From: Lentibacter algarum
GTDB taxonomy: Bacteria; Pseudomonadota; Alphaproteobacteria; Rhodobacterales; Rhodobacteraceae
Assembly (NCBI RefSeq): GCF_040580765.1
Contig: NZ_CP158687.1
Span: 1,736,001 to 1,800,000, forward strand
Reading direction: 5' to 3'
Length of the DNA stretch: 64,000 bases
This document shows, one piece after another, positions 7,675 to 17,150 of the stretch. The notes beneath the pieces are model-generated. The model made no database searches, had not been told where the DNA came from, and was given only the letters and a program-made list of their open reading frames with translations. Position numbers and translations under genes: made by a program. Position 1 is the stretch's first letter. Each line of letters starts with the position of its first letter.

Positions 7675-8634
7675 CTACTCGCCCAGCATCCACCTGCCCT
7701 CAGGCCAAAACGCGTGATAGGCGAAAGCAAACATCACATCATGCACAATATCCGCACCAGAGGGGTCGCGCACCCGCACCTGCCCCACATCCCGCCCCGC
7801 CGCCAGTGTGGTGCTGTCCAGAGCCGAGGCCTTGCCCCCCATCCACGAGATCACAACCCCAGCCTCGCGTAGCTCTCCAGCCTCCTCCAGTCGCGACATC
7901 GGCCAGGCCCGCGCTCCCACGCGCACCACCCGCATCAAGGGATGAATACCGTGAGGCGGGTTCTCCCCCGAATAGAGAAAGGGCCGCGCCGCGCTGTCAT
8001 AGCCCACATAAGGGTTCTTGCCGTAGTGTCGACGAAAAGTCGGCGTTTTCATGACAAGGCCCTCAGGATTGCGCGCCGCAAAACTCTCCCAGCTTTCCAT
8101 CCAGCTCGGCAAGCTGGCAAGCTCAACCCCCGTCATCTCGCCAACAATGCCAACGCCTGTCGCCTGCTGCCACCAGCTTTCGCTCTCACGATCATACATA
8201 ACCATATCAGAAGCACGCAGCTTCCCCGTGACCCCAAGCGTGAGCACTTGCCCCCCAACGCGACGATCAAAGCTCACAGCCGAGTTACAGAGCGGGCAAA
8301 ACGTCACCGCAACAGGCACGCCGCCCACCTCGTCATTTACAATTTCGTGCCACATGAGATAGCGCAGCGGATAGGCGCGCGCCTCGCCCTGCATCTCCAG
8401 CGCGATCACAGCCTCCCGCGCGCCAAGCCCGCTCTTCGCCGCAACAGGTTCAAACTCAGGATCAACGAGCGCAGGGATGCCGTCCCTGCCAGGTCCGCCA
8501 GACATAATCTCAACCCAGTTTTCAACGCTCGACACTGAAAAGTCGGTGTTGGGCCACTCGTGCTTCCAAAAGCTCGGGTCCGCCAAAGCAGCCACGCCCC
8601 AAAGCGAAAACAAGATACTGTAAAGAGATTTCAT
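7675..8634 (-). CDS. DUF3179 domain-containing exported protein
   Basis: 319 residues starting at 8634, chosen for GGGAGG six bases upstream. An N-terminal signal peptide (MKSLYSILFSLWGVAALA) sends it across the inner membrane. The DUF3179 core is recognised from ARAYPLRYLMWHEIVND and the following VAVTFCPLCNSAV with a CXXC pair, then SFDRRV. The CPLC motif suggests a metal or redox role, but the family has no established biochemical function that I know. It is the only gene of its orientation between a convergent terminator and the cyclophilin pair, 85 bp downstream of the latter. Confidence 0.85.
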   Translation of the reverse strand: MKSLYSILFSLWGVAALADPSFWKHEWPNTDFSVSSVENWVEIMSGGPGRDGIPALVDPEFEPVAAKSGLGAREAVIALEMQGEARAYPLRYLMWHEIVNDEVGGVPVAVTFCPLCNSAVSFDRRVGGQVLTLGVTGKLRASDMVMYDRESESWWQQATGVGIVGEMTGVELASLPSWMESWESFAARNPEGLVMKTPTFRRHYGKNPYVGYDSAARPFLYSGENPPHGIHPLMRVVRVGARAWPMSRLEEAGELREAGVVISWMGGKASALDSTTLAAGRDVGQVRVRDPSGADIVHDVMFAFAYHAFWPEGRWMLGE

Positions 8635-8719
8635 AGCAGCCTCCCGCATTTGCAAGAAGCTTGCGCGATGGGGCGGCTTTTGCCTAGCCGCCCCACGCAA
8701 AGGTGATCACCGCGTCATA

Positions 8720-9280
8720 TCACTCGGTGACAGTTACGCTCTTCATATAATCAGGCGCACCCAGCACGGCGCCATTGCGCCCTTTGCCAAGCTTGATCTG
8801 ATCCAGAACATCAAGCCCTTCAGTCACACGGCCCACAACAGTGTATTGCCCGTTGAGCGAAGGATACTCGGTAAACATGATGAAAAACTGGCTGTTGGCC
8901 GAGTTCGGATTGGCCGAACGGGCCATTCCGACAATACCACGTTCATAAGGAATATCGGAAAACTCCGCAGGCAGGTCTGGTCGGTCCGAGCCGCCCGTCC
9001 CCGCCATGGCCATATTGCCACCTTCCATCTTGCCCATCACGACATCGCCCGTCTGCGCCATGAAGCCCTCAATGACGCGGTGAAAAGCCACCCCGTCATA
9101 TTGGCCTTCTGCGGCCAGCGCTGCAATCTGCTCGACATGCTTTGGAGCGACATCCTCAAGCAAATCGATCAGAATAACGCCGTTGGCCTCGCCCGCGACC
9201 TCAACTTTGAGACCCGTGGCAAAGGCAGGGCTGGCGGCCAAAAACGCGGCCGCCACACTCAGATACCCAAACTTACGCAT
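8720..9280 (-). CDS. peptidyl-prolyl cis-trans isomerase, cyclophilin type, exported
   Basis: 186 residues with a signal peptide (MRKFGYLSVAAAFLAASPAFA) followed by a full cyclophilin domain. FHRVIEGFMAQTGD, the GMARSANPNSANSQFFI core and a short prokaryotic C-terminus are visible. It would catalyse proline isomerisation of proteins folding in the periplasm. Its ATG overlaps the end of the upstream cytosolic cyclophilin (ATGCGTAA), so the pair is one operon and probably arose by duplication followed by gain of a signal peptide. Confidence 0.93.
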   Translation of the reverse strand: MRKFGYLSVAAAFLAASPAFATGLKVEVAGEANGVILIDLLEDVAPKHVEQIAALAAEGQYDGVAFHRVIEGFMAQTGDVVMGKMEGGNMAMAGTGGSDRPDLPAEFSDIPYERGIVGMARSANPNSANSQFFIMFTEYPSLNGQYTVVGRVTEGLDVLDQIKLGKGRNGAVLGAPDYMKSVTVTE

Positions 9281-9779
9281 CGGCAGCCACTTTCACCGAG
9301 ATCATACGATCTGGGTTCATTGGTGGCTCGCCACGGGCGATCTTGTCGACATGCTCCATGCCGCTCGTGACTTGGCCGTAGACGGTGTATTGACCATTGA
9401 GGAAGTCATTGTCTTTGAAGTTAATGAAAAACTGGCTGTTGGCGGAGTTCGGGTTGGCCGAGCGCGCCGCGCCAATGCTGCCGCGTGCATGCGGGATGCG
9501 GCCAAATTCGGCTGGCAGGTCAGGCAAATCAGAGCCGCCCGTGCCAGCGCGGCCAGGGTTGTAATCAACTTCCATATTGGCGTGCTGCACATCACCTGTC
9601 TGGGCCATAAAGCCGTCAATCACACGGTGAAACGCAACATTGTCGTATTTTCCAGCGCGCGCGAGCTCTTTCATGCGCGCTGTATGCGCAGGAGCGATGT
9701 CTGGCATCAGTTCGATGACAACAGTGCCATCCTTGAGTTCGATCAAGATTGTGTTTTCGGGGTCTTTATAGTCGGCCAT
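9273..9779 (-). CDS. ppiB: peptidyl-prolyl cis-trans isomerase, cyclophilin type, cytosolic
   Basis: 168 residues without signal peptide. FHRVIDGFMAQTGD, GTGGSDLPDLPAEF and GAARSANPNSANSQFFINF mark the active site of a PpiB-like cyclophilin. AGGAG seven bases before the ATG supports the start. It is first in a two-gene operon with the exported paralogue. The 156-bp gap to pgk is a divergent promoter region in which I see no clear hexamers. Confidence 0.93.
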   Translation of the reverse strand: MADYKDPENTILIELKDGTVVIELMPDIAPAHTARMKELARAGKYDNVAFHRVIDGFMAQTGDVQHANMEVDYNPGRAGTGGSDLPDLPAEFGRIPHARGSIGAARSANPNSANSQFFINFKDNDFLNGQYTVYGQVTSGMEHVDKIARGEPPMNPDRMISVKVAADA

Positions 9780-9935
9780 CGGGCGCTCCTGTCAAAATGA
9801 TTGGCAGATACCTAAGCTTCAAAGCGCCGCTCGGCAAGCCCGCCCGCACCCAAAGGCGATGCCACGCTTGACGATCGCGCCCAATCGCGCGAAACCCCAC
9901 TCCAAACACGCATAAGACAAAGCAAGGAGCACGGC

Positions 9936-11129
9936 ATGGGCTGGATGACACTGGATGACTTGGACCTAAAGGGCAAACGCGTGCTCACCCGTGTCGACAT
10001 CAATGTCCCTGTCCAGAACGGCATCGTCTCAGACGCAACCCGTATCGAGCGCATTGTGCCCACAGTCGAGGCGATCCTTGCCAAAGGCGGAACGCCCTTA
10101 CTGGTGGCGCATTTTGGCCGCCCCAAAGGCAAATCCGTGCTCGATCTCAGCCTGCGTATTGTCCTGCCCGCACTCGAAAAAGCGCTTGGGCATACCGTGT
10201 CTTTTGTTGAGACGCTGGAGGCGGCCGAAAATCTTCCAGAAGAAGCCCGCGCCGCCGAAGTCATCCTGATCGAAAACATCCGCTTCCACGCAGGCGAAGA
10301 AGCCAATGACCCCGCCTTTGCGGCGCGCCTCGCGGGCCTGGCAGATGTCTATTGCAATGATGCTTTCTCCGCCGCCCACCGCGCCCATGCCTCGACAGAG
10401 GGTGTCGCGCGCCTGCTGCCATCTTGCGCAGGTCGTCTCATGCAAGCCGAGCTCACAGCCCTCGAAAGCGCACTCGCAAAGCCCAAGCGCCCCGTCGGGG
10501 CCGTCGTGGGCGGAGCCAAAGTCAGCACCAAGCTCGACCTTCTGTCCAACCTCGTCGAAAAACTTGATGTGCTGATCATTGGCGGTGGCATGGCAAATAC
10601 CTTCCTCATGGCGGAAGGCGCTGACCTTGGCGCCTCGCTGGTGGAGGCCGACATGCTGCCCACCGCCCGCGAAATCATGGCCAAAGCCAAAACCACTGGT
10701 TGCCAAATCATTCTGCCACAAGACGGCGCTGTCGCGCGTGCTTTCAAAGCGGGTGCGCCCTTTGACACGCTCCCCCTTGGTTCGGACACAAAGCTTGAGA
10801 GCGACCAGATGGTGCTTGATGCAGGCTCAGCCTCTACAACGGCCATCCTCACTGCTTTTGAAAGCCTCAAAACGCTGATCTGGAACGGCCCTCTGGGCGC
10901 ATTCGAAATTGCACCTTTTGACACAGCCACCATGGCCGCCGCCCAGAAAGCTGCCGCACTGACCCGCGCAGACGCGCTCGTCACAGTGGCTGGTGGCGGC
11001 GATACCGTCGCCGCTCTCAATGCCGCAGGCGTTGCTGATGATTTCAGCTATATCTCTACAGCAGGCGGGGCTTTTCTGGAATGGATGGAAGGCAAAACCC
11101 TCCCCGGCGTCGCCGCCCTCGGCGGTTAA
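9936..11129 (+). CDS. pgk: phosphoglycerate kinase
   Basis: 397 residues, usual length. The substrate-binding N-domain ([11 protein letters not shown] near residue 17, HFGRPKG near 59) and the nucleotide domain ([20 protein letters not shown], and [11 protein letters not shown] near the C-terminus) are all present. It makes ATP from 1,3-bisphosphoglycerate in glycolysis or works backwards in gluconeogenesis, in the cytosol. AAGGAG before the ATG supports the start. It is transcribed alone and ends at a terminator element. Confidence 0.97.
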   Translation: MGWMTLDDLDLKGKRVLTRVDINVPVQNGIVSDATRIERIVPTVEAILAKGGTPLLVAHFGRPKGKSVLDLSLRIVLPALEKALGHTVSFVETLEAAENLPEEARAAEVILIENIRFHAGEEANDPAFAARLAGLADVYCNDAFSAAHRAHASTEGVARLLPSCAGRLMQAELTALESALAKPKRPVGAVVGGAKVSTKLDLLSNLVEKLDVLIIGGGMANTFLMAEGADLGASLVEADMLPTAREIMAKAKTTGCQIILPQDGAVARAFKAGAPFDTLPLGSDTKLESDQMVLDAGSASTTAILTAFESLKTLIWNGPLGAFEIAPFDTATMAAAQKAAALTRADALVTVAGGGDTVAALNAAGVADDFSYISTAGGAFLEWMEGKTLPGVAALGG

Positions 11130-11137
11130 ACAGACCG

Positions 11138-11192
11138 TCCCCCCTTTTCTTGCCAGAAATATCCCAAGAAGGGGGGAGACTCGTCCCCCCCT
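11138..11192 (+). terminator. T-tract / AAATATCC element (copy C) with a G-run hairpin
   Basis: CCCCTTTTCTTGCCAG is followed by AAATATCC and a hairpin AAGGGGGGA (11169-11177) / TCCCCCCTT (11184-11192). It sits between the convergent ends of pgk and the thioesterase gene. The same C-run and TT also occur just before the T-tract, so the hairpin can form with either side. Confidence 0.6.
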
Positions 11193-11230
11193 TCGGTCGT
11201 CATTTCACAAAGTGAAACTGCGAAACACAA

Positions 11231-11674
11231 TCACCCGCTCACGCCCTCACGCCCGCTGATCACCATCATACTCGCCGTGAGCCGCGCCACTTCCACAGCA
11301 TCGCCCTCCTCAAGCCCATAGGCCACCGCCTCTGTGAAGCACACCGAACGCCCAGCCTTCACAACACGCCCGTGAAAGCGAAAGCGTTCTGCCTTGGCCA
11401 CCCGCATGAGCGAGGTCTTCAGCTCGATCGTGAGCACCCCCGCCTCCTCAGGCATCACAGACAGCGCCGCAAACCCAGCCGCTGAATCAAGCACCGTTGT
11501 GATCGCCCCCGCGTGCATAAAACCGTGCTGCTGGGTGAAATCCGCGCCAAAAGGCATCTCAAAGACAACATCCCCCGCACCCACCGAGACAATCTCAACC
11601 CCAAGACTGCGCATCATCGCCTGGCGCGCAAAGCTCTCACGCACCCTCGCGTCATAGTCACCATAGGTCTGCAT
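11231..11674 (-). CDS. PaaI-family hotdog thioesterase
   Basis: 147 residues from 11674; GGGAGGAG sits just upstream, and the earlier ATG at 11704 lacks a site. A single hotdog domain is seen, with QHGFMHAGAITTVLDSAAGFAA carrying the HGG-like region and Asp used by PaaI-type acyl-CoA thioesterases. It probably hydrolyses an acyl- or aryl-CoA in the cytosol. No phenylacetate genes lie nearby, so the substrate is unknown. Confidence 0.85.
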   Translation of the reverse strand: MQTYGDYDARVRESFARQAMMRSLGVEIVSVGAGDVVFEMPFGADFTQQHGFMHAGAITTVLDSAAGFAALSVMPEEAGVLTIELKTSLMRVAKAERFRFHGRVVKAGRSVCFTEAVAYGLEEGDAVEVARLTASMMVISGREGVSG

Positions 11675-11840
11675 CCTGCACTCCTCCCAAATCAGCTGTG
11701 GCATTTAGGACTCGCAACCGCATGAAAGCCAACGTAAACCTCGCGTCATATCTTTGCATCTCCCCACCGCCTGTGCAAAAGTGAAGATGGCCCAAAAGAG
11801 GCCAAGCAAAAACAAGCGCAAATGCGCAACGAGGCAGACT

Positions 11841-12140
11841 ATGACACCGCGCAAATCGCCCGCCTTCGGGCCGCTTATCTTCTTTGCTGTGGCCTTCAGC
11901 CTTACGCTATACTTTACCTTTGCCGCCATTCAAGGCGACTACGGCCTGTTCCGCCGCGCCGAAATCATGGCCGAGCAAAAGACCCTCGCTCGCGAGCTCG
12001 CCTCCCTTGAGGCCCGCGTCGCCCGCATGGAAAACCTGACAACCCGTCTGTCAGATGATTACCTCGATCTTGATCTGCTCTCAGAGCGCGCGCGCGACAT
12101 CCTCGGTTATGTGCGCGCCGACGAAATCGTGATCCGCTAA
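11841..12140 (+). CDS. ftsB: FtsB/DivIC-type septum formation initiator
   Basis: 99 residues from the ATG at 11841, with GAGG six bases upstream. One N-terminal membrane helix (about residues 8-28), then a heptad-rich coiled coil through EQKTLARELASLEARVARME and a short C-terminal DLLSERARDILGY motif. This is the shape of FtsB, which bridges FtsL and FtsQ in the divisome. In alphaproteobacteria it is commonly found just upstream of pdhA, as here. Confidence 0.85.
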   Translation: MTPRKSPAFGPLIFFAVAFSLTLYFTFAAIQGDYGLFRRAEIMAEQKTLARELASLEARVARMENLTTRLSDDYLDLDLLSERARDILGYVRADEIVIR

Positions 12141-12141
12141 G

Positions 12142-12176
12142 CCAGCGCTAATCCCCCCCAGCCAATTCAGCGCTGG
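12142..12176. terminator. hairpin after ftsB
   Basis: CCAGCGCT (12142-12149) and AGCGCTGG (12169-12176) are perfect complements around a 19-base C-rich loop, two bases after the ftsB stop. There is no T-run after it, so it may be an RNA-stabilising or weak termination structure. Confidence 0.4.
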
Positions 12177-12232
12177 ACAGCCGCGCCTGCGCCCCTAAAG
12201 TCGACACTCGCCCAAAAACCGAGTGCTCATCC

Positions 12233-13129
12233 ATGACATCCCCTCTCAGCCCGTCCCAAAACGCAACAGCGCCCACTGCATCTCTGCGTTTCATCGCCGT
12301 GGATGTCGAAACCGCCAATTCCCAGCACGGCAGCATCTGCCAAATCGGCTTGGCCTTGGCCGCTTCAGACGGCACGATCACAACAGAGGGCCTGTTGATC
12401 GACCCAGAGCAGCCTTTCAGCAGCTTCAACATCAACCTACACGGGATCGGACCAAAAACAGTACGTGGCGCCGCGACCTTCCCAGAAGCACTTGAGCGCC
12501 TGCGCCCCCTCCTTGAGCAAAGCATCCTGATCCAGCACAGCAGCTTTGACAAAAAAGCCTTCGATGCGGCCTGCGCCCGCTACGGTATCGCTCCACTGGC
12601 CTCGCAGTGGCTCGACAGCGTCCAGATCGCGCGCAAGGCTTGGCCCGAACTCAAAGGCAACGGCGGCCATGGCCTTGCCAGCCTCAAAAACTATCTTGGC
12701 TTGGTCTTTGAGCACCATGATGCAGAAGAAGACGCCCGCGCTGCCGCCGAAGTCACGCTCTTGGCCGAGACAGCCACAGGCTCAGCTTTCACGGAGTTGG
12801 CCGCGCCCCAGAAAAAAGCACCCCGCTTTGAAGCCTCGCTCGCCATTGCAGGCAATCCCGACGGTCCCTTTTATGGCGAAGTCGCCTGCTTCTCGGGCAC
12901 TCTGGCCGTCTCGCGGGTGGAGGCCGCCAAGTCTGCCGCTGGGGTTGGCATCACAGTCAAAACCAGCCTGACCCAAAAAACCACATTGCTCATCGTCGGT
13001 GCACAGGCCTTGGAGACAGGCCAGCCACAAAGCACCAAGCACAAACGCGCCGAAGAGATGGCGCGCGCAGGGCATAGCATCAAGATCATCACAGAGCATG
13101 AATTTCTCGCCCTGATCCAAACCTGTTGA
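12233..13129 (+). CDS. DnaQ-like 3'-5' exonuclease fused to a BRCT domain
   Basis: 298 residues. The N-terminal DEDD exonuclease shows FIAVDVETANSQ (ExoI), a central HSSFDKKAFD (ExoII) and HHDAEEDARAAAEV (ExoIII, DEDDh type). Residues about 205-298 form a BRCT domain of the NAD-ligase kind (FSGTLAVSRVEAAKSAAGVG, then KTTLLIVG). The combination suggests a nuclease guided to DNA ends or nicks, related to the polymerase III epsilon-like exonucleases. It lies between ftsB and pdhA without an obvious link to either. No strong ribosome binding site is seen. Confidence 0.85.
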   Translation: MTSPLSPSQNATAPTASLRFIAVDVETANSQHGSICQIGLALAASDGTITTEGLLIDPEQPFSSFNINLHGIGPKTVRGAATFPEALERLRPLLEQSILIQHSSFDKKAFDAACARYGIAPLASQWLDSVQIARKAWPELKGNGGHGLASLKNYLGLVFEHHDAEEDARAAAEVTLLAETATGSAFTELAAPQKKAPRFEASLAIAGNPDGPFYGEVACFSGTLAVSRVEAAKSAAGVGITVKTSLTQKTTLLIVGAQALETGQPQSTKHKRAEEMARAGHSIKIITEHEFLALIQTC

Positions 13130-13225
13130 GGGCATACCACCGCCGGCGCCGCCTTGCTTGCGCCGCCTTATGAACCCTGCGTCAAAATAAATCTCGCCAC
13201 GCAAGATAATTTCGTGTAATAAATG

Positions 13226-13239
13226 GTTTAACGCTAAAC
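13226..13239. promoter_or_regulatory. inverted repeat upstream of pdhA
   Basis: GTTTA-ACGC-TAAAC, 29 bp before the pdhA start, in the only A+T-rich stretch of the 138-bp gap. Short but perfect; it could be an operator for the pyruvate dehydrogenase genes. It does not match the PdhR consensus known from enterobacteria. Confidence 0.35.
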
Positions 13240-13267
13240 TATCTGTTTACGAAAGGGGCGCACGCCT

Positions 13268-14275
13268 ATGGCCACCCGCAAAACAAAAGCTAAATCAAAC
13301 ACTTCGGCAGAAGATCTCAAAGCATATTACCGTGATATGCTTCTCATCCGCCGATTCGAGGAAAAGGCAGGCCAGCTCTATGGCATGGGCCTGATCGGCG
13401 GCTTCTGCCACCTCTACATCGGTCAAGAGGCCGTTGTGGTCGGGCTCGAAGCCTCTGCTAAAGAGGGCGACAAGCGCCTCACCTCTTACCGTGATCACGG
13501 CCATATGCTCGCCTGCGGCATGGATCCAAACGGCGTTATGGCCGAACTGACTGGACGCGAAGGCGGTTATTCCAAAGGTAAAGGCGGGTCCATGCACATG
13601 TTCTCCGCCGAGAAGCACTTCTACGGCGGCCACGGCATCGTTGCCGCGCAAGTGCCGCTCGGTGCGGGTCTTGCCTTCTCGGACCAGTACAAAGGCAATG
13701 ACAATGTCACCTTTACTTACTTCGGTGATGGCGCAGCCAACCAAGGCCAAGTTTACGAAACATTCAACATGGCCGCACTCTGGAAGCTGCCCGTCGTGTT
13801 TGTGATCGAAAACAACCAGTACGCGATGGGCACATCCCAACAGCGCTCGACCTCCTCACCTGATATCCACACCCGCGGCATCGCCTTTGGCATCCCCGGT
13901 GAGGCGGTTGACGGCATGGACGTTCTGGCTGTGAAGGAAGCGGGCGAAAAAGCTGTCGCGCACTGCCGCGCTGGCAAAGGCCCCTATATTCTGGAGATGA
14001 TGACCTACCGTTACCGTGGTCACTCCATGTCTGATCCCGCCAAGTATCGTACCCGCGAAGAAGTGCAGAAAATCCGCGAGAAATCTGACTGTATCGAACA
14101 TGTCCGCGAGATGCTGATCACAGGCAAGCACGCGACTGAGGATGAGCTCAAAGAGATCGACAAAGAGATCAAGGCCGTGGTCAACGCCTCCGCCGAATTC
14201 GCCAAAGAAAGCCCCGAGCCCGACCTGAGCGAGCTTTGGACAGATATCTACGCTGACATTCCGCAAGAAGCCTGA
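13268..14275 (+). CDS. pdhA: pyruvate dehydrogenase E1 component, alpha subunit
   Basis: 335 residues. The thiamine diphosphate motif [36 protein letters not shown] and the GKGGSMHMF and [15 protein letters not shown] segments identify E1-alpha of the heterotetrameric enzyme. It decarboxylates pyruvate and passes the hydroxyethyl group to lipoyl-E2, in the cytosol. AAAGGGGCG precedes the ATG. First gene of pdhA-pdhB-pdhC with 14- and 12-bp gaps. Confidence 0.97.
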   Translation: MATRKTKAKSNTSAEDLKAYYRDMLLIRRFEEKAGQLYGMGLIGGFCHLYIGQEAVVVGLEASAKEGDKRLTSYRDHGHMLACGMDPNGVMAELTGREGGYSKGKGGSMHMFSAEKHFYGGHGIVAAQVPLGAGLAFSDQYKGNDNVTFTYFGDGAANQGQVYETFNMAALWKLPVVFVIENNQYAMGTSQQRSTSSPDIHTRGIAFGIPGEAVDGMDVLAVKEAGEKAVAHCRAGKGPYILEMMTYRYRGHSMSDPAKYRTREEVQKIREKSDCIEHVREMLITGKHATEDELKEIDKEIKAVVNASAEFAKESPEPDLSELWTDIYADIPQEA

Positions 14276-14289
14276 GGGAGACACACACC

Positions 14290-15663
14290 ATGGCAATCGA
14301 AATTCTCATGCCCGCCCTCTCGCCCACTATGGAAGAAGGCACATTGGCCAAATGGCTGGTGAAAGAAGGCGATACCGTCCAATCTGGCGATATCCTCGCT
14401 GAAATCGAAACCGACAAGGCCACGATGGAATTTGAAGCCGTCGATGAAGGCGTTATTGGCAAAATCCTGATTGCCGAAGGAACAGAAGGCGTCAAGGTCA
14501 ACACTCCCATCGCGATCATTGGCGAAGAAGGTGAAGACATGAGCGCCGCGCCCGCCGCCGCTGCTCCAGCCGCCGAAACGTCAGCACCTGCCGCCGCTGC
14601 AGCCCCTGTCCCAGCCAAAGCCGCCGCGCCAGACGCCGCCCCTGTGGCCAACCTGACTCCTGACTGGCCCGAAGGCACCGAAGTCAAGCAGCAGACCGTT
14701 CGTGAAGCGCTGCGCGAAGGCATGTCCGAGGAGATGCGCCGCGACGAGACAGTGTTTCTCATGGGTGAGGAAGTCGCCGAATACCAAGGCGCTTACAAAA
14801 TTTCCCAAGGCATGCTTGAAGAGTTCGGCTCTAAACGCGTCATCGACACCCCGATCACAGAGCATGGCTTTGCAGGGATCGGTGTCGGGGCAGCCTTTGG
14901 TGGCCTGCGCCCGATCGTAGAGTTCATGACGTTCAACTTCGCCATGCAAGCCATTGATCATATTATTAACTCTGCCGCCAAGACGCTCTATATGTCTGGC
15001 GGCCAGATGGGTGCGCCCATGGTTTTCCGTGGCCCCAATGGCGCGGCCGCCCGCGTTGGCGCGCAGCACTCACAGGACTACGCCGCATGGTACGCGCAGA
15101 TCCCGGGCCTCAAGGTCGTCATGCCCTACTCGGCCTCTGACTATAAAGGCCTCATGAAGACGGCAATCCGTGATCCCAACCCAGTGATCTTCCTCGAAAA
15201 CGAGATCCTCTATGGCAAGTCCTTTGATGTGCCCGTCATGGATGACTTCACAGTGCCATTTGGCAAAGCCCGTATCTGGCGCGAAGGTACAGACGTCACA
15301 ATCGTCTCATTTGGCATCGGCATGACATATGCCTTGGAAGCCGCCGAGAAGCTCGCCGAAGACGGCATCTCTGCTGAAGTGATTGATCTGCGCACCCTGC
15401 GCCCGATTGATTATGACACAGTCATCGCCTCGGTGATGAAAACAAACCGCTGCGTCACCGTCGAAGAGGGCTGGCCCGTGGCCTCCATGGGCAACCACCT
15501 TGCCGCAACCATCATGACCCGCGCGTTCGACTACCTCGACGCGCCCGTGCTGAGCTGCACAGGCAAGGACGTCCCCATGCCATACGCCGCCAATCTTGAA
15601 AAACACGCACTTGTGACAACCGATGAGGTCGTCGCCACCGTCAAACAAGTCACCTACCGCTAA
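14290..15663 (+). CDS. pdhB: pyruvate dehydrogenase E1 component, beta subunit, with N-terminal lipoyl domain
   Basis: 457 residues. Residues 1-80 are a complete lipoyl domain (ETDKA lysine near residue 41) followed by an Ala/Pro-rich linker of about 45 residues; the rest is E1-beta ([29 protein letters not shown] onwards). A lipoyl domain on E1-beta is known from several alphaproteobacteria. The lipoyl-coding DNA is nearly the same as that opening pdhC, which suggests duplication or ongoing gene conversion. It works with PdhA in the complex. Confidence 0.96.
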   Translation: MAIEILMPALSPTMEEGTLAKWLVKEGDTVQSGDILAEIETDKATMEFEAVDEGVIGKILIAEGTEGVKVNTPIAIIGEEGEDMSAAPAAAAPAAETSAPAAAAAPVPAKAAAPDAAPVANLTPDWPEGTEVKQQTVREALREGMSEEMRRDETVFLMGEEVAEYQGAYKISQGMLEEFGSKRVIDTPITEHGFAGIGVGAAFGGLRPIVEFMTFNFAMQAIDHIINSAAKTLYMSGGQMGAPMVFRGPNGAAARVGAQHSQDYAAWYAQIPGLKVVMPYSASDYKGLMKTAIRDPNPVIFLENEILYGKSFDVPVMDDFTVPFGKARIWREGTDVTIVSFGIGMTYALEAAEKLAEDGISAEVIDLRTLRPIDYDTVIASVMKTNRCVTVEEGWPVASMGNHLAATIMTRAFDYLDAPVLSCTGKDVPMPYAANLEKHALVTTDEVVATVKQVTYR

Positions 15664-15675
15664 GGGAGCGCGATC

Positions 15676-16974
15676 ATGCCAACAGAAATCCTCATGCCCG
15701 CCCTCTCGCCCACGATGGAAGAAGGCACGCTCGCCAAATGGCTAGTGAAAGAAGGCGATACCGTCTCCTCGGGCGATCTTCTCGCCGAAATCGAGACAGA
15801 CAAAGCCACGATGGAGTTTGAAGCGGTCGACGAAGGCGTCATCGGCAAACTCATGGTCGCCGAAGGCACAGAGGCCGTAAAGGTCAACACGGTCATAGCC
15901 GTTCTGCTCGAAGACGGCGAAATCGCCTCTGATATCGGCACAGCAGCGGCCCCCAAAGCCGCAGCAGCGCCCGTCGCGAGCGCCGCAGCACCTGCGCCAC
16001 AAGCCGCAGCCGCCAGCGCGCCGGCCCCCGCCGCGCCACAAAAAGACGGCACCCGCATCTTCGCCTCGCCGCTCGCGCGCAGGATCGCCGCAGACAAAGG
16101 CCTTGATCTGGCCACTGTAACAGGCTCAGGCCCCAAAGGTCGGATCGTTAAAGCCGATGTGATGGACGCACAGCCAAGTGCCACACCTGCCCCACAAACA
16201 TCCGCGCCCGCAGCTGCCACAGCCCCTGCCGCTATGCCCTCAAGTCCAAGCGCTGATATGGTTGCGCGCGCCTATGAAGGCCGCACCTATGAAGAAATCA
16301 GCCTCAACGGTATGCGCAAAACCATCGCCGCACGCCTCACCGAGGCCAAGCAGACCGTGCCGCACTTCTACCTGCGCCGCGATATCAAGCTTGACGCGCT
16401 CATGGCCTTCCGCGCCCAGCTCAACAAGCAGCTTGAAGGCCGTGGCGTGAAACTCTCGGTCAACGACTTTATCATCAAAGCCACCGCCCTAGCGTTGCAA
16501 GCCGTGCCCACAGCCAATGCCGTCTGGGCGGGCGACCGAGTGCTCCAGATGAAAGCCTCCGATGTGGCCGTGGCCGTCGCCATTGAAGGTGGCCTCTTTA
16601 CGCCCGTCCTGCAGGACGCCGAAATGAAGTCTCTCTCGGCCCTTTCGACTGAAATGAAAGATCTCGCTGCCCGTGCCCGCGACCGCAAACTTGCGCCGCA
16701 CGAATACCAGGGCGGCAGCTTCGCCATCTCCAATCTGGGGATGATGGGCATCGACAACTTTGACGCCATCGTCAATCCGCCCCATGCCGGCATTCTTGCG
16801 GTTGGCGCGGGTGTGAAAAAGCCCGTTGTGGGCGACGATGGCCAAGTCACTGTCGCGACAGTCATGTCCGTAACAATGTCCGTGGATCACCGCGTGATTG
16901 ACGGAGCTCTTGGCGCCGAGCTGCTCAAACATATCGTCGACAATCTCGAAAATCCGATGGCCATGCTCGCCTAA
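15676..16974 (+). CDS. pdhC: pyruvate dehydrogenase E2, dihydrolipoamide acetyltransferase
   Basis: 432 residues: one lipoyl domain (ETDKA near residue 41), Ala/Pro linker, peripheral-subunit-binding domain ([20 protein letters not shown], about residues 129-165), second linker, and the catalytic acyltransferase domain ending with the active-site [15 protein letters not shown]. It moves the acetyl group to CoA and builds the core of the complex. The E3 (lpd) gene is not downstream; a convergent glycosyltransferase gene follows after a hairpin terminator. Confidence 0.97.
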   Translation: MPTEILMPALSPTMEEGTLAKWLVKEGDTVSSGDLLAEIETDKATMEFEAVDEGVIGKLMVAEGTEAVKVNTVIAVLLEDGEIASDIGTAAAPKAAAAPVASAAAPAPQAAAASAPAPAAPQKDGTRIFASPLARRIAADKGLDLATVTGSGPKGRIVKADVMDAQPSATPAPQTSAPAAATAPAAMPSSPSADMVARAYEGRTYEEISLNGMRKTIAARLTEAKQTVPHFYLRRDIKLDALMAFRAQLNKQLEGRGVKLSVNDFIIKATALALQAVPTANAVWAGDRVLQMKASDVAVAVAIEGGLFTPVLQDAEMKSLSALSTEMKDLAARARDRKLAPHEYQGGSFAISNLGMMGIDNFDAIVNPPHAGILAVGAGVKKPVVGDDGQVTVATVMSVTMSVDHRVIDGALGAELLKHIVDNLENPMAMLA

Positions 16975-16998
16975 GCGCAGCCCGCCACAAAGCTTAAC

Positions 16999-17038
16999 AA
17001 ACGCCGCGCATTTGGTTCTCATACCGTGCGCGGCGTTT
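16999..17038 (+). terminator. hairpin after pdhC
   Basis: Twelve-base arms AAACGCCGCGCA (16999-17010) and TGCGCGGCGTTT (17027-17038) around a 16-base loop, 25 bp after the pdhC stop. Good candidate for the end of the pdh transcript; it has only a short T-run built into the stem. Confidence 0.7.
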
Positions 17039-17072
17039 ACGTTTGGGGGGCAGGAAAAACCCTGTTTTGGCG

Positions 17073-17100
17073 GTGCACGCTTTGTGCACGGGTTGTGCAC
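17073..17100. repeat. three GTGCAC sites spaced exactly 11 bp
   Basis: GTGCAC occurs at 17073, 17084 and 17095, each within an 11-base unit of the form GTGCACGSKTT. One helical turn between palindromic hexamers would put all three on the same DNA face. They lie just upstream of a possible rightward promoter, in the gap between pdhC and the convergent glycosyltransferase gene. Confidence 0.6.
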
Positions 17101-17120
17101 GCATATCACCCCCCTAGAAT
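17093..17120 (+). promoter_or_regulatory. possible rightward sigma-70 promoter
   Basis: TTGTGC (17093-17098), a 16-base spacer and TAGAAT (17115-17120). The transcript would run antisense into the end of the glycosyltransferase gene. The -35 box overlaps the third GTGCAC site. Only a weak candidate. Confidence 0.25.
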
Positions 17121-17150
17121 CAGCGGGCTTGGCCAAAAGTTAACACGGCC

